Shown: positions 1 to 10,258 of the stretch, in pieces
Layout of the letters: every line of letters begins with the position of its first letter
Numbering within the stretch: the first letter of the stretch is position 1
Assembly (NCBI RefSeq): GCF_905147045.1
Contig: NC_065895.1
Span: forward strand, 4,035,001 to 4,099,000
DNA length: 64,000 bases
Direction: 5' to 3'
Source: Nymphalis io
Taxonomy: Eukaryota > Arthropoda > Insecta > Lepidoptera > Nymphalidae
Position numbers and translations under genes: made by a program
The notes under the pieces: generated by a model
Database searches by the model: none
Told to the model about the DNA's origin: nothing
The model's input: the letters and a program-made list of their open reading frames with translations, nothing else

Positions 1-2486
1 TTCGAGTCGAACAAATTCTCACCTCGAAGTTACTCTCATAATTATATGTTTTTTAAGAACAACCATAAATCGTATTAATATGTTTTTTATTCATATTATA
101 TTGTGTCACTGAAAAAAATGTACTAAATAATCTTAAAAAATTTAATGATATTTAAGAGATATGTAAATAAGGACGTGTTGATTAATATAAAACGTTTTAG
201 ACATAATATCCGCTATAATAAAATACATGTAATGAGAAAAAAAATAACATGATTATGAATTAAGCATTATCTCTGAATACGATGTTGACAAGAAACTGTG
301 CAATATATTTTATATCGTATTGAAATACGAGTGTGAGTGAGAGGCAAAATTTGGGAGCTGTTGGTCGTTAAGGCATTTTTTTAACTAGAGCCTTTCATGG
401 TGGAGAATCAGGTCAAGCTTACCATTAAAATCATCGGTACTGAATCAATGTGTAAAATTTCTACTCTGTAAAATAAGAGGAAGTGCTTCTAATTCAGCTT
501 GAAAATTTTGAGAATAAAAAATATTGCAAGTTAAATAAAAGCTTGTAAAAATAACCGAAAGAGCGAAAATTCTTAAAACTGAAGTATATAAAGCTTCGTT
601 CTTTTCTTTGAACAAGCTATCTCCCGAGATTTGTGTTATATTTCTACATGTATTATTTGAAAAAAAAAAATTTTAGCGTTATATAGCCCATTTACGGAAA
701 AAGGTAATATACTATTGACATACGATACGATTACGCATCACAAACGTGGAGCAGTAACCTTTAACGGCAGAGGCTTTGAAGGCATAGCCGCTTAAATTAC
801 ATATATTATACATATGCTCTCCAACTACCTTAGTTCTTTGAAAACCGAGAAGCAAAACGTGGCAACGAATCCATCTTAAACAGAATATGAATTTTACTTT
901 AACATAAAACCTAGCACCCTTGTCATTAAAATTAGACACTTATATCGTTCGTTTCAAATGCATTTACCTCTTTAGTTGGCCTGTAATCACTTAAAACATG
1001 CCTTTTCCTACATCGAATGCCAGTGAATGCTTTTATTATTAAATCAATAGATAAGGTTATAATTATTTACGTAATAGTCAAGTAAAGCGATAACAACGAC
1101 AATTAAAGCTCAGACACGTTTGACCACAGAATTATAGCGTTGAATAGAATAATATCTAGATCATTCCCTAATAAAATAGAACGCTGATTGTGTTCGAGGT
1201 CACAGATAATAAAATATTTCACTAAGCAATTAATCTTTACTTACAGGTTATATTATTTTAATTAGTTATAAAAAAATGTTTCCGATTAATCTATATGATA
1301 TACGCTTAATAATTATTATCTATACCTTACAATATATACTATTACAAAGCCTTTTATAAATATATATTATTTGTTCGAGTGTCTGATTTTTATGCAAATT
1401 TTTGTATTAATGATTAGGCATGAAAAATAGTAGATATGTAACTTGATACGATAACGAAGGCCCTCCGGCTTTCCACATACTAAAACCACTTATGAAAAGA
1501 ACCCGTTGGACACTTTAGATGGACTGTAAGTAACCAAAATCCGCAAATGTTAGTTAGTTTTATTATAATAGTAGAAGATGTTTGCTTTACGTCTTGTGTC
1601 TAGATTTCTTAAATGTAAAAAGTCATAACATATTTGAGTTCATTGACTTTAAGATTAAATTTCTACAGAATTATAGACAGTATTAAATTCATTCAATTAA
1701 AAAATGTTTTGTGTAATTTACTAAGTTGAAACTTTACAAGGTTATTGAAGCATTTTAAAAAATTGCGTAGAACGTCTCAGTTTATGAGCAGTTTGACCAT
1801 AATTATTATTAAAAATATGACTAAAACAATATGTATTAGCATTTTTTGAATATGATTTCTAAAACAATATATTCTTTGCATGGTTCTAATCTAACCCCTA
1901 ATTCTACCCTTATTTCATTTTTTTATTGATAACATTAAAGATTGCTTATAATATAAAATCCGATTTTGGTACAGCTGCACCGTTTTCTCTTAGTACTTAT
2001 TATATTATCAATAAATAGTATACCACAAATTAGCTATCTGTATCTCTACTAACTTTTTCTAAACCACGCATCAAATTTCAATTTGGTTTTCACTAATACA
2101 AAAAGCATTAAACGAGGAATGTCTATACATATAAGACCATATAATAATATATATGCATATCATAAATATTAGCAATGTAATGTATAGGCCTTTAGTTCGA
2201 CTGGCGAATGTTTACATATCATTATTTTACCCGTACGTATTCGGGACGGGCAATTAGTGGATACTAAAATGACAACGAAAGTTATGGAAACATTTATTAG
2301 TCACAGAAAATTCTGTATCATATTTACACAATAAATTAATAAAACTGCCTTCGAAACTTAGCCACCGTAGAATATAGTCTAACCAATTTCGAAATCTACC
2401 ACCGGATGGCAGTTTCGATAAGCGATTTTTTTATATTAATGTATTAAGCAAATTAGCCCGTTTCCTTATAAAAGGTAATAGATTTA
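1..2486. other. AT-rich intergenic DNA, no gene seen
   Basis: Very AT-rich sequence with short homopolymer runs. Open frames here are short, of low complexity and without recognisable motifs. I see no repeat family, RNA gene or regulatory block that I can support. Confidence 0.6.
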
Positions 2487-2652
2487 ACTGGTGGTAGAAC
2501 TTTGTGCAAACTCGTCTGGGTAGGTACCACCTACTCATCAGATATTCTACCGCAAAACAGCAGTACTTGGTATTGTTGTGTTCCGGTTTCATAGGTGAGT
2601 GAGCCAGTGTAATTACAGGCACAAGGGACATAACATCTTAGTTCCCAAGGTC
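2487..2652 (+). mobile_element. S1 SINE, 5' half, fused to LINE-J
   Basis: Matches the S1 consensus seen at 9980-10315: head CTGGTGGTAG, then the TCTGGGTAGGTACCACC block, the GTGAGTGAGCCAGTG block and the CACAAGGGACATAACATC block. The copy stops at about 2650, where S1 would continue with TGGTGGCGCATTGG; instead LINE-J sequence begins. The word AAGGT is common to both partners at the junction. Confidence 0.85.
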
Positions 2653-3549
2653 TGGCACAGAAATCTTCTCTCCAAGCTGCCGACATATGGTCTGCCTGCT
2701 CAGCTATGCACCTGGATTACCAGCTTCCTACACAAGTGTAGCCTTCGTGTTTTAGTTGATGGTTGCGCTTCACAATTCTATGTAGTGAATGCTGTCCCCC
2801 AGGGATCTGTGCTATCTCCCACACTCTTTCTTTTGCATATCAATGATATGCTCTCTCTTGGGAACATACATTGCTATGCAGACGATAGTACAGTGCATGG
2901 TGGATACCACGGACGCGCAGTGGCTGGGCGAGCAGAAATTGAGGAAAGGCGGAAGGATCTTGTCATTAAACTCGATAGGACATTAGAGCTCATCGCCAAA
3001 TGGGGCTCTGATAATCTTGTTGAGTTTAATGCCAAGAAAACACAGGTATGCGCTCTCACAGCGAAAAAGTCAGCATTTTTCCCTCTTCCCTCCTTCTGTG
3101 GTACTCTGCTGGTGATACACAGCTTCACGGAAACTCGGAGTTCTGAACAAGGTGCGGCGTTTTTTCACGCCACAACAACTGTGCCTGCTGTACAAAACAC
3201 AGGTACGGTCTTGCGTGGTTTTTGCTCGCACCTTTGGGATGGCTCCGCTAAGTACCTACTGGAGGCCTTGGGCCGGTTGCAGCGACGTGCAGTGCGCATT
3301 ATTGGCGACGTAAAGGTCACAAACACCCTTGAACCTTTACAATTGCGTCGTGAGATAGCAGCACTGAGCGCTTTCTATCGACTGTATCACGGCGAGTGCT
3401 CTGAGGAATTATTCTCTCTAATTCCTGCGTCCCCCTTCCTTCTTAAGTCCACGCGAGCTGGTTCTCGATGTCACCGCCTAACTGTGACATCAATTCCATC
3501 GCGAACAAAGAAATTTGGCAACTCCTTTCTTTGTCGCACTTCCAATTAT
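2648..3549 (+). pseudogene. LINE-J copy 1, reverse transcriptase fragment
   Basis: A jockey/CR1-like non-LTR reverse transcriptase piece. The frame open from 2599 to 3579 starts with about 17 residues translated from the S1 SINE, so its first Met is an artefact. Visible motifs are the RT motif PQGSVLSPTLF, the catalytic box CYADDSTVH and the C-terminal block QRRAVRIIGD...FYRLYHGECSEELF typical of this clade. Compared with copies 2 and 4 it lacks one Gly codon before the PQGSV motif and has lost about 77 bp near 3117-3120. The last ~100 codon-equivalents and the 3' UTR are missing, and the sequence turns into AT-rich DNA at about 3546. The N-terminal endonuclease and early RT motifs are absent (5' truncation). 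It cannot make active enzyme. Family assignment is from motif recall; the exact clade (CR1, Daphne or Jockey) is uncertain. Confidence 0.85.
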
Positions 3550-4261
3550 TATATATTAATTATTTGTTTATTATTATAAATATATTAACTGCATTCGAAT
3601 TTATTGCTGAATATTTATATAACCTTAATTGTATACAAAAGTTTTAATTAAATACGAACAGTATGACTGGTATTTATCAAAACAAATGACTTCTGCCGCT
3701 GCCAAAGAACAAATGAAACACATCTATCAGACGTACATACTGATTTGATATGTTGCCAAACAAACGCTTGTCTATTTTATAACGTGGCAACAATCGACAA
3801 ATGTTTAAATAATATTAACAGAAACGTTGCTCGTTACTTTGTTTAATGCTGAAATGTCGCGACTGTTAGAATTTATGAAAGATCAAGGTTTTGTCTGTTG
3901 TAAATATTTAAACAACAATAAATATAACTCCCACGTAATTACATTAATGTTCTAAAAGCCTTGCACCATTAGCTACCTTTATATAAGTACAATAAGCTAT
4001 TTAATAGTGTTCTATTAAAATTATAAATTAAATAGTACTTATACTTTTTCAATAGAAAAAGTATTCAAAATCGAAATTAGAATAAACTTTATTCAACGAC
4101 TCTTTTAAAAGCACTGAATTGTCAATTAACGAGATTAAGTTAAATGTAAACATTCTACAGTTTCAGGTTTTATATTCTACGGGAAATATCTCAGCCGTTT
4201 CCTTCGCAAGTTACAGAGCTTCGTTAATTATACAGAATTAAATTTATATATTCTTTATGAA
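3550..4261. other. AT-rich DNA, no gene seen
   Basis: No coding motif or repeat family recognised. A weak 7-bp inverted pair (GTTGCCA / TGGCAAC) lies near 3753-3792 and may be chance. Confidence 0.5.
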
Positions 4262-4383
4262 AATACCAACCCGCATTGGAGCAGCGTGGTGGAATAAGCT
4301 CCAAACCTTCTCCTCAAAAAGAGGAGAGGAGGCCTTTAGCCCAGCAGTGGGACATTCACAGGCTGTTACGGTACGGTACGGTT
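4262..4383 (+). mobile_element. S2 SINE, 3' portion
   Basis: 5'-truncated S2 copy beginning at the ACCAACCCGCATTGGAGCAG block. It runs through TTCTCCTCAAAAAGAGGAG and GCCCAGCAGTGGGACATTC and ends with a short GGTAC pentamer repeat tail. The tRNA-like head is absent. Confidence 0.85.
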
Positions 4384-4559
4384 ATGAAAATAAACGAATA
4401 CTAACTTCATGCTCTTTTGTCATTTATATAATCTTGTATAAATTAAAATGATTTAAATATAATAAATAAAATTATTATAACAAAAATGTTATGAAAATAT
4501 AATAAAATAGAAGAATTATATGTATTTCACTATATCTAGGTTAGTCGGAATTAGGCTGT

Positions 4560-4700
4560 TTTTGTTTTAGATTTTTTTATTATGGTGGCCCCGAGGCTGT
4601 TGCCCCGGATCGGGCTGTATTTAAAGGGTTGGGTTAAGCCCGGCTGTTTACAGGTATAGTTAAGTTAAGCCCAATATCTTTCCATGGTGTCCCATTTATC
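4560..4700. other. Unassigned GC-elevated patch
   Basis: A stretch richer in G and C than its surroundings (GGCCCCGAGGCTGTTGCCCC, then CCCGGCTG). On the minus strand it would end in an A-rich run, as a LINE 3' end does. I do not recognise the family. It may be 3' UTR of the RTE-like element next to it or a separate fragment. Confidence 0.3.
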
Positions 4701-4843
4701 AGTCTGTCAACCTTTACAATAAATAAATATAATAAGGAAAGCCATCAAAGTATCATCATTGCTCATATATCAACATATTCCTCAGAAAAATAATAGAATA
4801 TTTATTATTTAAATAAAAATAAAAAAGCTTGCGTTAAAAGCCT
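4701..4843 (-). mobile_element. Distal (3') part of RTE-like LINE split by LINE-R
   Basis: This is the minus-strand continuation of the RTE-like coding sequence that lies at 7890-8262. After the EEAF codons, interrupted by the LINE-R insertion, the reading continues into AT-rich sequence containing ATGATGATAC, like a short RTE 3' tail. The assignment rests mainly on continuity across the 14-bp duplication. Confidence 0.45.
4830..4843. repeat. Target-site duplication, left copy (LINE-R)
   Basis: TGCGTTAAAAGCCT is identical to 7876-7889. The two copies bracket the GC-rich LINE-R element. 14 bp is the duplication length known for R1 in 28S rDNA, but this target is not rDNA. Confidence 0.9.
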
Positions 4844-5219
4844 TTTTTTTTCTTTTTTTTTTTTCGGGGAGGAAAGGCATTTACGCCTGCCGCCCGGTCC
4901 GGGGGGACCGGGACGGGTATGTGGGACTCACGGGGCAGAAGGCCCCGTCCTACCCACTAAAACCTCCCCGGATTTCCGCCTCTCCGCAAGGCGACGGGGT
5001 CACGGGAACGTTGTGACTTACAACCGCAACCCCGCCAGCGGTCGTCGCCATAAGGCGACCCATCTCGAGAGCGCGCCAGGATGTTAGGGCGCGCCTCCCT
5101 CCTCTCTGTGCCTCCGTCCTGTTACGTGACGGACTTCCCCGAGTCCGCCACGTAGGCTGGGCGTCAGGGCTTGAAGCCCCGCGGCGGATCAACAGACTGA
5201 CTCCGCCGCCAACCACACC
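4844..5219 (-). other. LINE-R copy 1 3' UTR and A-rich tail
   Basis: GC-rich non-coding part after the natural stop. It ends on the minus strand with a run of A broken by one G (seen as T-rich 4843-4864 on the plus strand), directly against the target duplication. Its sequence differs from the 3' UTR of the copies at 11200 and 62732, so more than one LINE-R subfamily is present. Confidence 0.75.
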
Positions 5220-5531
5220 TTAACTCTGCGGCAGCGTCCGGCCTGCGAAGGCACGTCGCCGTCGAAGAGGTCTCCTTCTTCGTTGCGGGAGCGAGTCCAC
5301 GTCGTCCTCCCGCTCCCGCTCTGCCTCCTCCTTTTGCGACATGACGCATGCGCTGAACCGGGACACTGCCGCCCAGATCTCTTCGCTTCCGGCCATCTTC
5401 TCGACGACGGCCGGAAGCGACAGGTCTCCACCTACGGCCGTGGATAGGACCGCGCGAGGCTCCGCCCAAGCCGGGCACGCTACGCGCGTGTGTTCCGCCG
5501 TATCCACGGCTCCTCCGCCACAGTGGTGTCA
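5220..5531 (-). pseudogene. LINE-R C-terminal CCHC tail beyond a nonsense codon
   Basis: Same frame as the RT, continuing after the TGA at 5529-5531. The stop sits where the first Cys of the knuckle is expected (GAG-TGA-CAC-CAC-TGT), so a single change of a TGC codon explains it. Downstream are the second Cys, then GGGAVDTAEH and TRVAC, giving C-X9-H-X4-C. This matches the R1-clade C-terminal CCHC zinc knuckle. It is followed by a region ending MSQKEEAEREREDD and arginine-rich residues up to a natural stop at about 5220. The fragment at 10804-11288 has the same arrangement. Confidence 0.85.
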
Positions 5532-7290
5532 CTCCACCGTCGGCTCCCTACCGACCACCTCACACAGGTACCGGCCGAAACAACCGTGGCCGGTCAAAAG
5601 CTGTGTGAGGTGATACGTGGGTGGGCCGTGCTTGCGCTCGACCCACTTCCTCAGCACCGGCCGAATGGCCGCAACGAGGTCCCGGCTAGCACCCGGGACA
5701 CCCAGTCTCTCCGACCACTCGGCGAATACCCTCTCGTGGGCCTCCTCTCGCCACGTCCGAACCTCACGTGGCTGGGGCCGGCTCTCCTCCGCTCTCATTA
5801 ACGCCTTGATCCGCCAATAGACCCTCGAGTTAGCCTCGGCCTCGAGGTCCCATGGCGGGCTTCCGGCGAGCAGGCACGCCGCGGTGTACGACACCGTGCG
5901 GTACGCCCGAGCCGCTCTGAGCGCCATCGCTCGCTGCGGACGTCGCAGCGAGGCGACGTTACGGGCGCTCTGAGCGTCCGCCCATATCGGCGCCCCGTAG
6001 AGCGCCATCGAGCGCACGACGCCGGTGTACAAGCGCCTGCAGGCACCTCCTGGCCCACCCACGTTCGGGAGGATCCTCCCTAGCGCCCCGGCGTCAGCGT
6101 AGCACGTGACGCTGACCCCCCGCAACGTGGCCCCGCGCAGCACCCAGTCGTAGCCGATGCACCACAGGAGCGGTCCTAGTACCGACCCCTGCGGAACACC
6201 GCACGACAACGACCTGACGGCCCATCCGTCCGCAGTCGGGAAGGCCACCGCCCTGCCCGAGAAGTAATCGGCCACGGTACGCCGCAGGTAGCCCGGCACA
6301 CCGTGGAACCGCAGGGCCTCCATCACCGTTTCCCAGGGCAGGGTGTTGAAGGCATTGGAAATATCCAGCGACACTGCCAACACCACCCTGCCCCGAGACA
6401 CCTCCTCCTCGGCCAGGCCCCTCACCCTGGCAATCGCGTCGAGCGTCGAGCGGCCGGGACGGAACCCGTATTGCCGCTCGTCGAGTCCCGGCTCCATACT
6501 GCCGACGAGACGGGCAGCGAGCACCCGCTCGAAGAGCTTGCTCACCTCGTCGAGCAACACGATCGGGCGGTAGGCTGACGGCTGATCGGACGGACGCCCG
6601 TCCTTGCGGATCAGAACGAGCGTGCCCGTTTTCCACCGTCGCGGGAACCTACCCTGAGACAGGCATGCGGTGAAGAGGCGCCGCATGCTCTCGCCGAGTT
6701 CCTCCGACGCGATCTTCAGGGCTCGACCGGGGATTCCGTCGGGCCCAGGGGCTGTCTTTTTCGACCCTAGTCTGATGACAGCCGCCTGCAGTTCCGCCTC
6801 GGTGATCGGAGTCACCGGTGACCCGTCGTCCTCCTCTTGGGGCCTGCTCGCGGGCGGCACCATGGCCGGTGGCACGAACTCTCCCCGCTCGGGGAAGAGC
6901 GTGTCCACAACCCTCGCCAAGAGCTGCGGCTGGAGACTGCTGGTCAGCGGAGGAGCCCAGGGTCGGAGCTTTTGTCTCACGACCCGATACGGACGCCCCC
7001 ACGGATCGCCGTTGAGCGTCTCCAGCCATTCCTCCCACGCCGCCTCTTTGGCCTGTGCTATGGCCTTCTGTAGGGCCTGGCAGGCGGTCCTATATCCGGT
7101 GTAGAAGACCCCCTCCGCGTCGTCATCACGAACCCTTCGTCTCCTACACCGAACGTAACGGCGCCGTGCCGCCACGCACGCCTTGCGCAGCCGACGGAGC
7201 TCCGGACGCCACCAGTACACCCGCCGACGTTGCGGGTGCGGCTTAGCCCTCGGCATCGCCGCGTCGTCACCCGGGACAGGGCGCCGTCGA
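5529..7290 (-). pseudogene. LINE-R reverse transcriptase with in-frame YADD deletion
   Basis: The frame is open from 7400 to 5529, but family-like sequence starts near 7260 (DDAAMPRAKPHPQ). Counting from 7400, KKTAPGPDGIP is at about 214-224, FRPGRSTLDAI at 313-323 and the first catalytic Asp at 346 in SLDISNAFNT. GVPQGSVLGPLLW is at 401-413. The second catalytic box reads CYADAGALGR (433-442) instead of YADD followed by the expected thumb region. RT-family knowledge suggests about 90-100 residues are missing here, yet the frame stays open into LPNVGG, RRLYTGVVRSMALYGAPIWAD and the C-terminal HLTQLLTGHGCFGRYLC block. With the box broken the enzyme would be inactive. The frame ends at a TGA at 5531-5529. 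Confidence 0.9.
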
Positions 7291-7875
7291 TCCGGTCGGC
7301 CTCCTGGTCGATCCGGAGGACCGGGTCGGAACCGGCCCCCCAAGCTTCGACGATGGCCGCCTCCTTCGCCAACTGTCCGTCGAGGCGACCCAGGCACCAA
7401 CGCGGACGACTTTCCGTTCTTCCGTCAACAGTGGGCCGAACATCCCAACGAGCCGACGCAGAGACATCGAACCGAATATATCGGTGATCCGACAGTGTCT
7501 CCACGCCAGTCTCGACCCTCCAGTTTTGAGCACGGTGGGCCATGGCGTTGGACGCGAACGTAACGTCCACGATCGATTCGCCCTGCCGCCGCACGCACGT
7601 GCTCTCCGACCCACTGTTGAGGACCGCCAGCCCCAACGAGACCGCCCACTCCTCGAGCACCTCACCCCGGGCATCGGCCACAGGAGAACCCCAAGCCGTT
7701 GATTTGGCGTTGAAGTCCCCCGCGACCAACACCGGTGCGGGCGCCGCTTGCCCGATCAGAGTCCGGACCTCTGCCAGCATCTGCTCAAACTCGGCGAGAC
7801 TCCGACTGGGCGAGGCGTAGACGGCGACGACCGTCACACCGCCGACGACGGCCAGCACGCACCCCCTGCCCCTGG
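7058..7875 (-). pseudogene. LINE-R endonuclease domain (partial)
   Basis: R1-type endonuclease related to AP endonucleases, which nicks target DNA to prime reverse transcription. Coding is already open upstream of the Met codon at 7858 (GRGCV precedes it), so that Met is internal. Counting from it, AGDFNAKSTAWGSP lies at about 46-59 with the catalytic Asp48 and Asn50. D98 sits in the IVDVTF strand, and the SDH motif (LSDHRYI) is at 123-125. The N-terminal part with the catalytic Glu is lost to 5' truncation. From about 7290 leftwards this frame becomes arginine-rich nonsense because the true reading moves to the frame of the RT. Confidence 0.88.
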
Positions 7876-7889
7876 TGCGTTAAAAGCCT
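7876..7889. repeat. Target-site duplication, right copy (LINE-R)
   Basis: Second copy of TGCGTTAAAAGCCT. On the minus strand it also encodes the end of the RTE-like EEAF motif, so the insertion split a coding region. Confidence 0.9.
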
Positions 7890-8262
7890 CCTCCAACTCC
7901 TTCCATCTCTCTCTCTCTCTGCTCTGATATCTTGGGCCAAAGATTTCCAGCTATTTTGGTGATGTCATCATTCCATCTTTTCAGGGGCCTACCTCTCTTT
8001 CGTATTTTATTTCTAGATGTCCAATTGGTCATCACTTGACTCCATCTAATTAAAATCCAGTTTTTGTAAATGTCCTGCCCATAACCATTTGAGCTCTAAT
8101 ATTTTTTTGGTGACATCCCTTGCTTTGGTAATTTTCCTTATTCTCTACTGTATCTTTTAATTTTACGTTCATAAAGCTCCGTTCTATGATGCGCTGACAG
8201 ATCCTAATTTTTTCCATATTATTTCTTATTATGAAGGAGATATTCAAAGGGTTCTACCAACG
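7890..8262 (-). pseudogene. RTE-like LINE, C-terminal coding remnant
   Basis: Minus-strand reading gives EKIRICQRIIERSFMNVKLKD followed, after frame breaks and stops, by KERGRPLKRWNDDITKIAGN, LWPKISEQRER and an EEAF-like end. This is the familiar C-terminus of RTE-clade endonuclease/reverse transcriptases (form: QRKMER..., AGH..., GRP-KRW-DD, W--LEEAF), often mis-annotated in insects as craniofacial development protein 2-like. A CT repeat at about 7906-7920 sits in the codons after SEQ. No intact frame remains. The last codons are cut by the LINE-R insertion. Confidence 0.75.
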
Positions 8263-9227
8263 AGATTATAAACCAAAGCAATGAACATATACTTAATGCC
8301 TTGTCTCACGTACGACAGACATGGCCGCTAACAAGAAATAATATGGAACATTTATACTAACAGTTACAAATATATAAAAACATCATATTTAAAAAGTATT
8401 TGAAACATCCATTGATTTTATTATTATTGATGTATTATTTTTAATCTTCTCATTTTTCTTAATAAAAAACCGTTTTATTTCTGAGGCGTTATAAAATGCA
8501 GACTCAGATATATTAGCTTTAATGCTATATATATAGCCACATTTTATTCACAATAATTGCTTTCCCCTCGAATTCAAATAATAAAAAAACCTCTTGGAAA
8601 TATTACATTTTTATTATATTAATGCGATTCAATCAGTAAAAGTATAAACTTATTAAATTTACAATTTTAAATATTCTTAAATATCAAAACAATCTTGATT
8701 AAAGTGTGAACTTACAATTAACAATGTATTCGGTTAATATTTTTATCCCTGTCGGAAAACTATTTGCTCGTTGATTTATTGCAGAATAATTAATGTCAAT
8801 AATTAAACGGGTAAAAAAATATAGCACTATTGTCCATAAATATTCCCATACGAGCTGTTTATGCTCTTATTATAACACAAGTGAATTACGTTATAGCAAT
8901 ATGTCAACATAGTTGCGCAAGCGCCGGAACAAATGCCGAACAATGCAATCGGCAATGTTCTCATTGATTGACATAAAAAATAAGTTTTTTTTATGTTTGA
9001 CATCTCTATCAAATATATATTATCTCCTGTTAAATATACAGCTGTGACTACTTTATTGTACGTTAATGTAAAACTTCAATAAAACAAACCGCCTCGTTTG
9101 TTTAGAGGTCGGTGGCTTAAATATCGAGTAGGGCCATTTATATATTGTCGCTTACAGCTTGAAACTATAGTTGGCAATACAGCCAACAGTGTATATACAT
9201 TAAACTGTTGATCGTACGTCTGATATA

Positions 9228-9258
9228 TAACTCTCTCTCTCTCGCTCTATCTTTCTCT
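9228..9258. repeat. CT/GA simple repeat
   Basis: About eight CT units, then CGCTCTATCTTTCTCT. GA repeats can bind GAGA-factor-type proteins in insects, but nothing here shows that this one does. Confidence 0.8.
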
Positions 9259-9489
9259 TACATCGCTTCGAATTAGAGTGAAAGTGTGAGAATGAGAGTG
9301 CGCCTGTCTTTGCGTATAATCTTTTGCACAACAATAATATATCCATCATACTCGTACCCTTACAATCGACTGCAGTGGTTTAAATGCAATTTGGAATGAA
9401 CAATCTGCATATTCAAAGCGGACGTAGTGACAGATGATACGATCATTTAAAATTATTACTATATATAAGTATATAATATATATACTCTA

Positions 9490-9516
9490 TAATATATATA
9501 TATATATATATATATA
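9490..9516. repeat. TA microsatellite
   Basis: Uninterrupted AT dinucleotides, about 13 units. Confidence 0.9.
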
Positions 9517-9925
9517 CAATTTATATAGTCGTATTTGGTAATTGCAAAAAATATTTTTTATTTATAAGCCCGTTTCTATTGAGAAAGGCTATATAACTTA
9601 CGCTATATATAACTTTAAAATTGAAGCAGTAACCATAAACGCCGATCTTATACAAAATACTTGTATTATCTAAATATAGCAAAGGTAAAACCTACGTGCC
9701 AAGCTAAGTACGCTAGCTGTGTTATCCCGTTCAATCTCAATTCTGATTCTATAAACGTAATACGAACCTGCCTTTTTACACGAGTAAAGTAATTCATTGA
9801 GAAAGTATGTAATATTTTCAAAAAGCTATTCGAATTATATTTCATCTACAAAGTGAGGAAACAACTTTAACTATAATCGACATTTTAGTTTTTTTCATGA
9901 CTTGGTCAAAGTGAAATCATCTCAT

Positions 9926-9957
9926 GTCGTATATACGCTTTGACACGTATATACGAC
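9926..9957. repeat. Perfect short inverted repeat
   Basis: Two 12-bp arms, GTCGTATATACG and CGTATATACGAC, around an 8-nt spacer. Each arm contains the self-complementary 10-mer CGTATATACG. It lies 22 bp before an S1 SINE. Confidence 0.85.
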
Positions 9958-9979
9958 TTACCGAGGAGACCAGGACCCC

Positions 9980-10258
9980 CTGGTGGTAGGGCTTTGTGCA
10001 AGCTCGTCTGGGTAGGTACCACCCACTCATCAGATATTCTACCGCAAAACAGCAATACTTGATATTGTTGTGTTCCGGTTTGAAGGGTGAGTGAGCCAGT
10101 GTAATTACAGGCACAAGGGACATAAAATCTTAGTTCCCAAGGTTGGTGGCGCATTGGATATGTAAGCGATGGTTGACATTTCTTACAATGCTAATGTCTA
10201 AGAGCGTTGGTGACCACTTACCATCAGGTGGCCCATATGCTCGTCCGCCTTCCTATTC

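Larger units (their letters stand above)
4844..7875 (-). mobile_element. LINE-R copy 1: R1-clade non-LTR retrotransposon, 5'-truncated
   Basis: A 3.0 kb GC-rich block in AT-rich surroundings. On the minus strand the order is partial apurinic-type endonuclease, linker, reverse transcriptase, C-terminal region with a CCHC knuckle, 3' UTR, and an A-rich tail at about 4844-4865. A perfect 14-bp duplication flanks it, so it arrived by target-primed reverse transcription into an RTE-like LINE. ORF1 and the endonuclease N-terminus are missing. Three lesions are visible: a one-base frame change between endonuclease and RT near 7255-7290, an in-frame deletion at the YADD box near 6090-6095, and a nonsense codon at 5529-5531. 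The composition contrast marks it as a foreign insert relative to its neighbours. Confidence 0.92.
8263..9925. other. AT-rich DNA with simple repeats, no gene seen
   Basis: No gene or SINE recognised. It contains a CT/GAGA-type run at about 9228-9245 with further CT-rich sequence to 9258, and a TA run at about 9490-9516. Confidence 0.5.

Noticed and set aside
2599..3579. 326-codon open frame as a host gene
   Set aside because: Its start lies in an S1 SINE and the rest is a 5'- and 3'-truncated LINE reverse transcriptase.
5164..7858. Many GC-rich open frames on both strands
   Set aside because: Only the minus-strand frames with endonuclease, RT and CCHC motifs fit a known protein; the others are arginine/proline-rich shadows of that coding sequence.
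7890..8262. A craniofacial development protein 2-like host gene
   Set aside because: That common annotation reflects RTE-type LINEs; the sequence here has stops and frameshifts and a LINE-like context.
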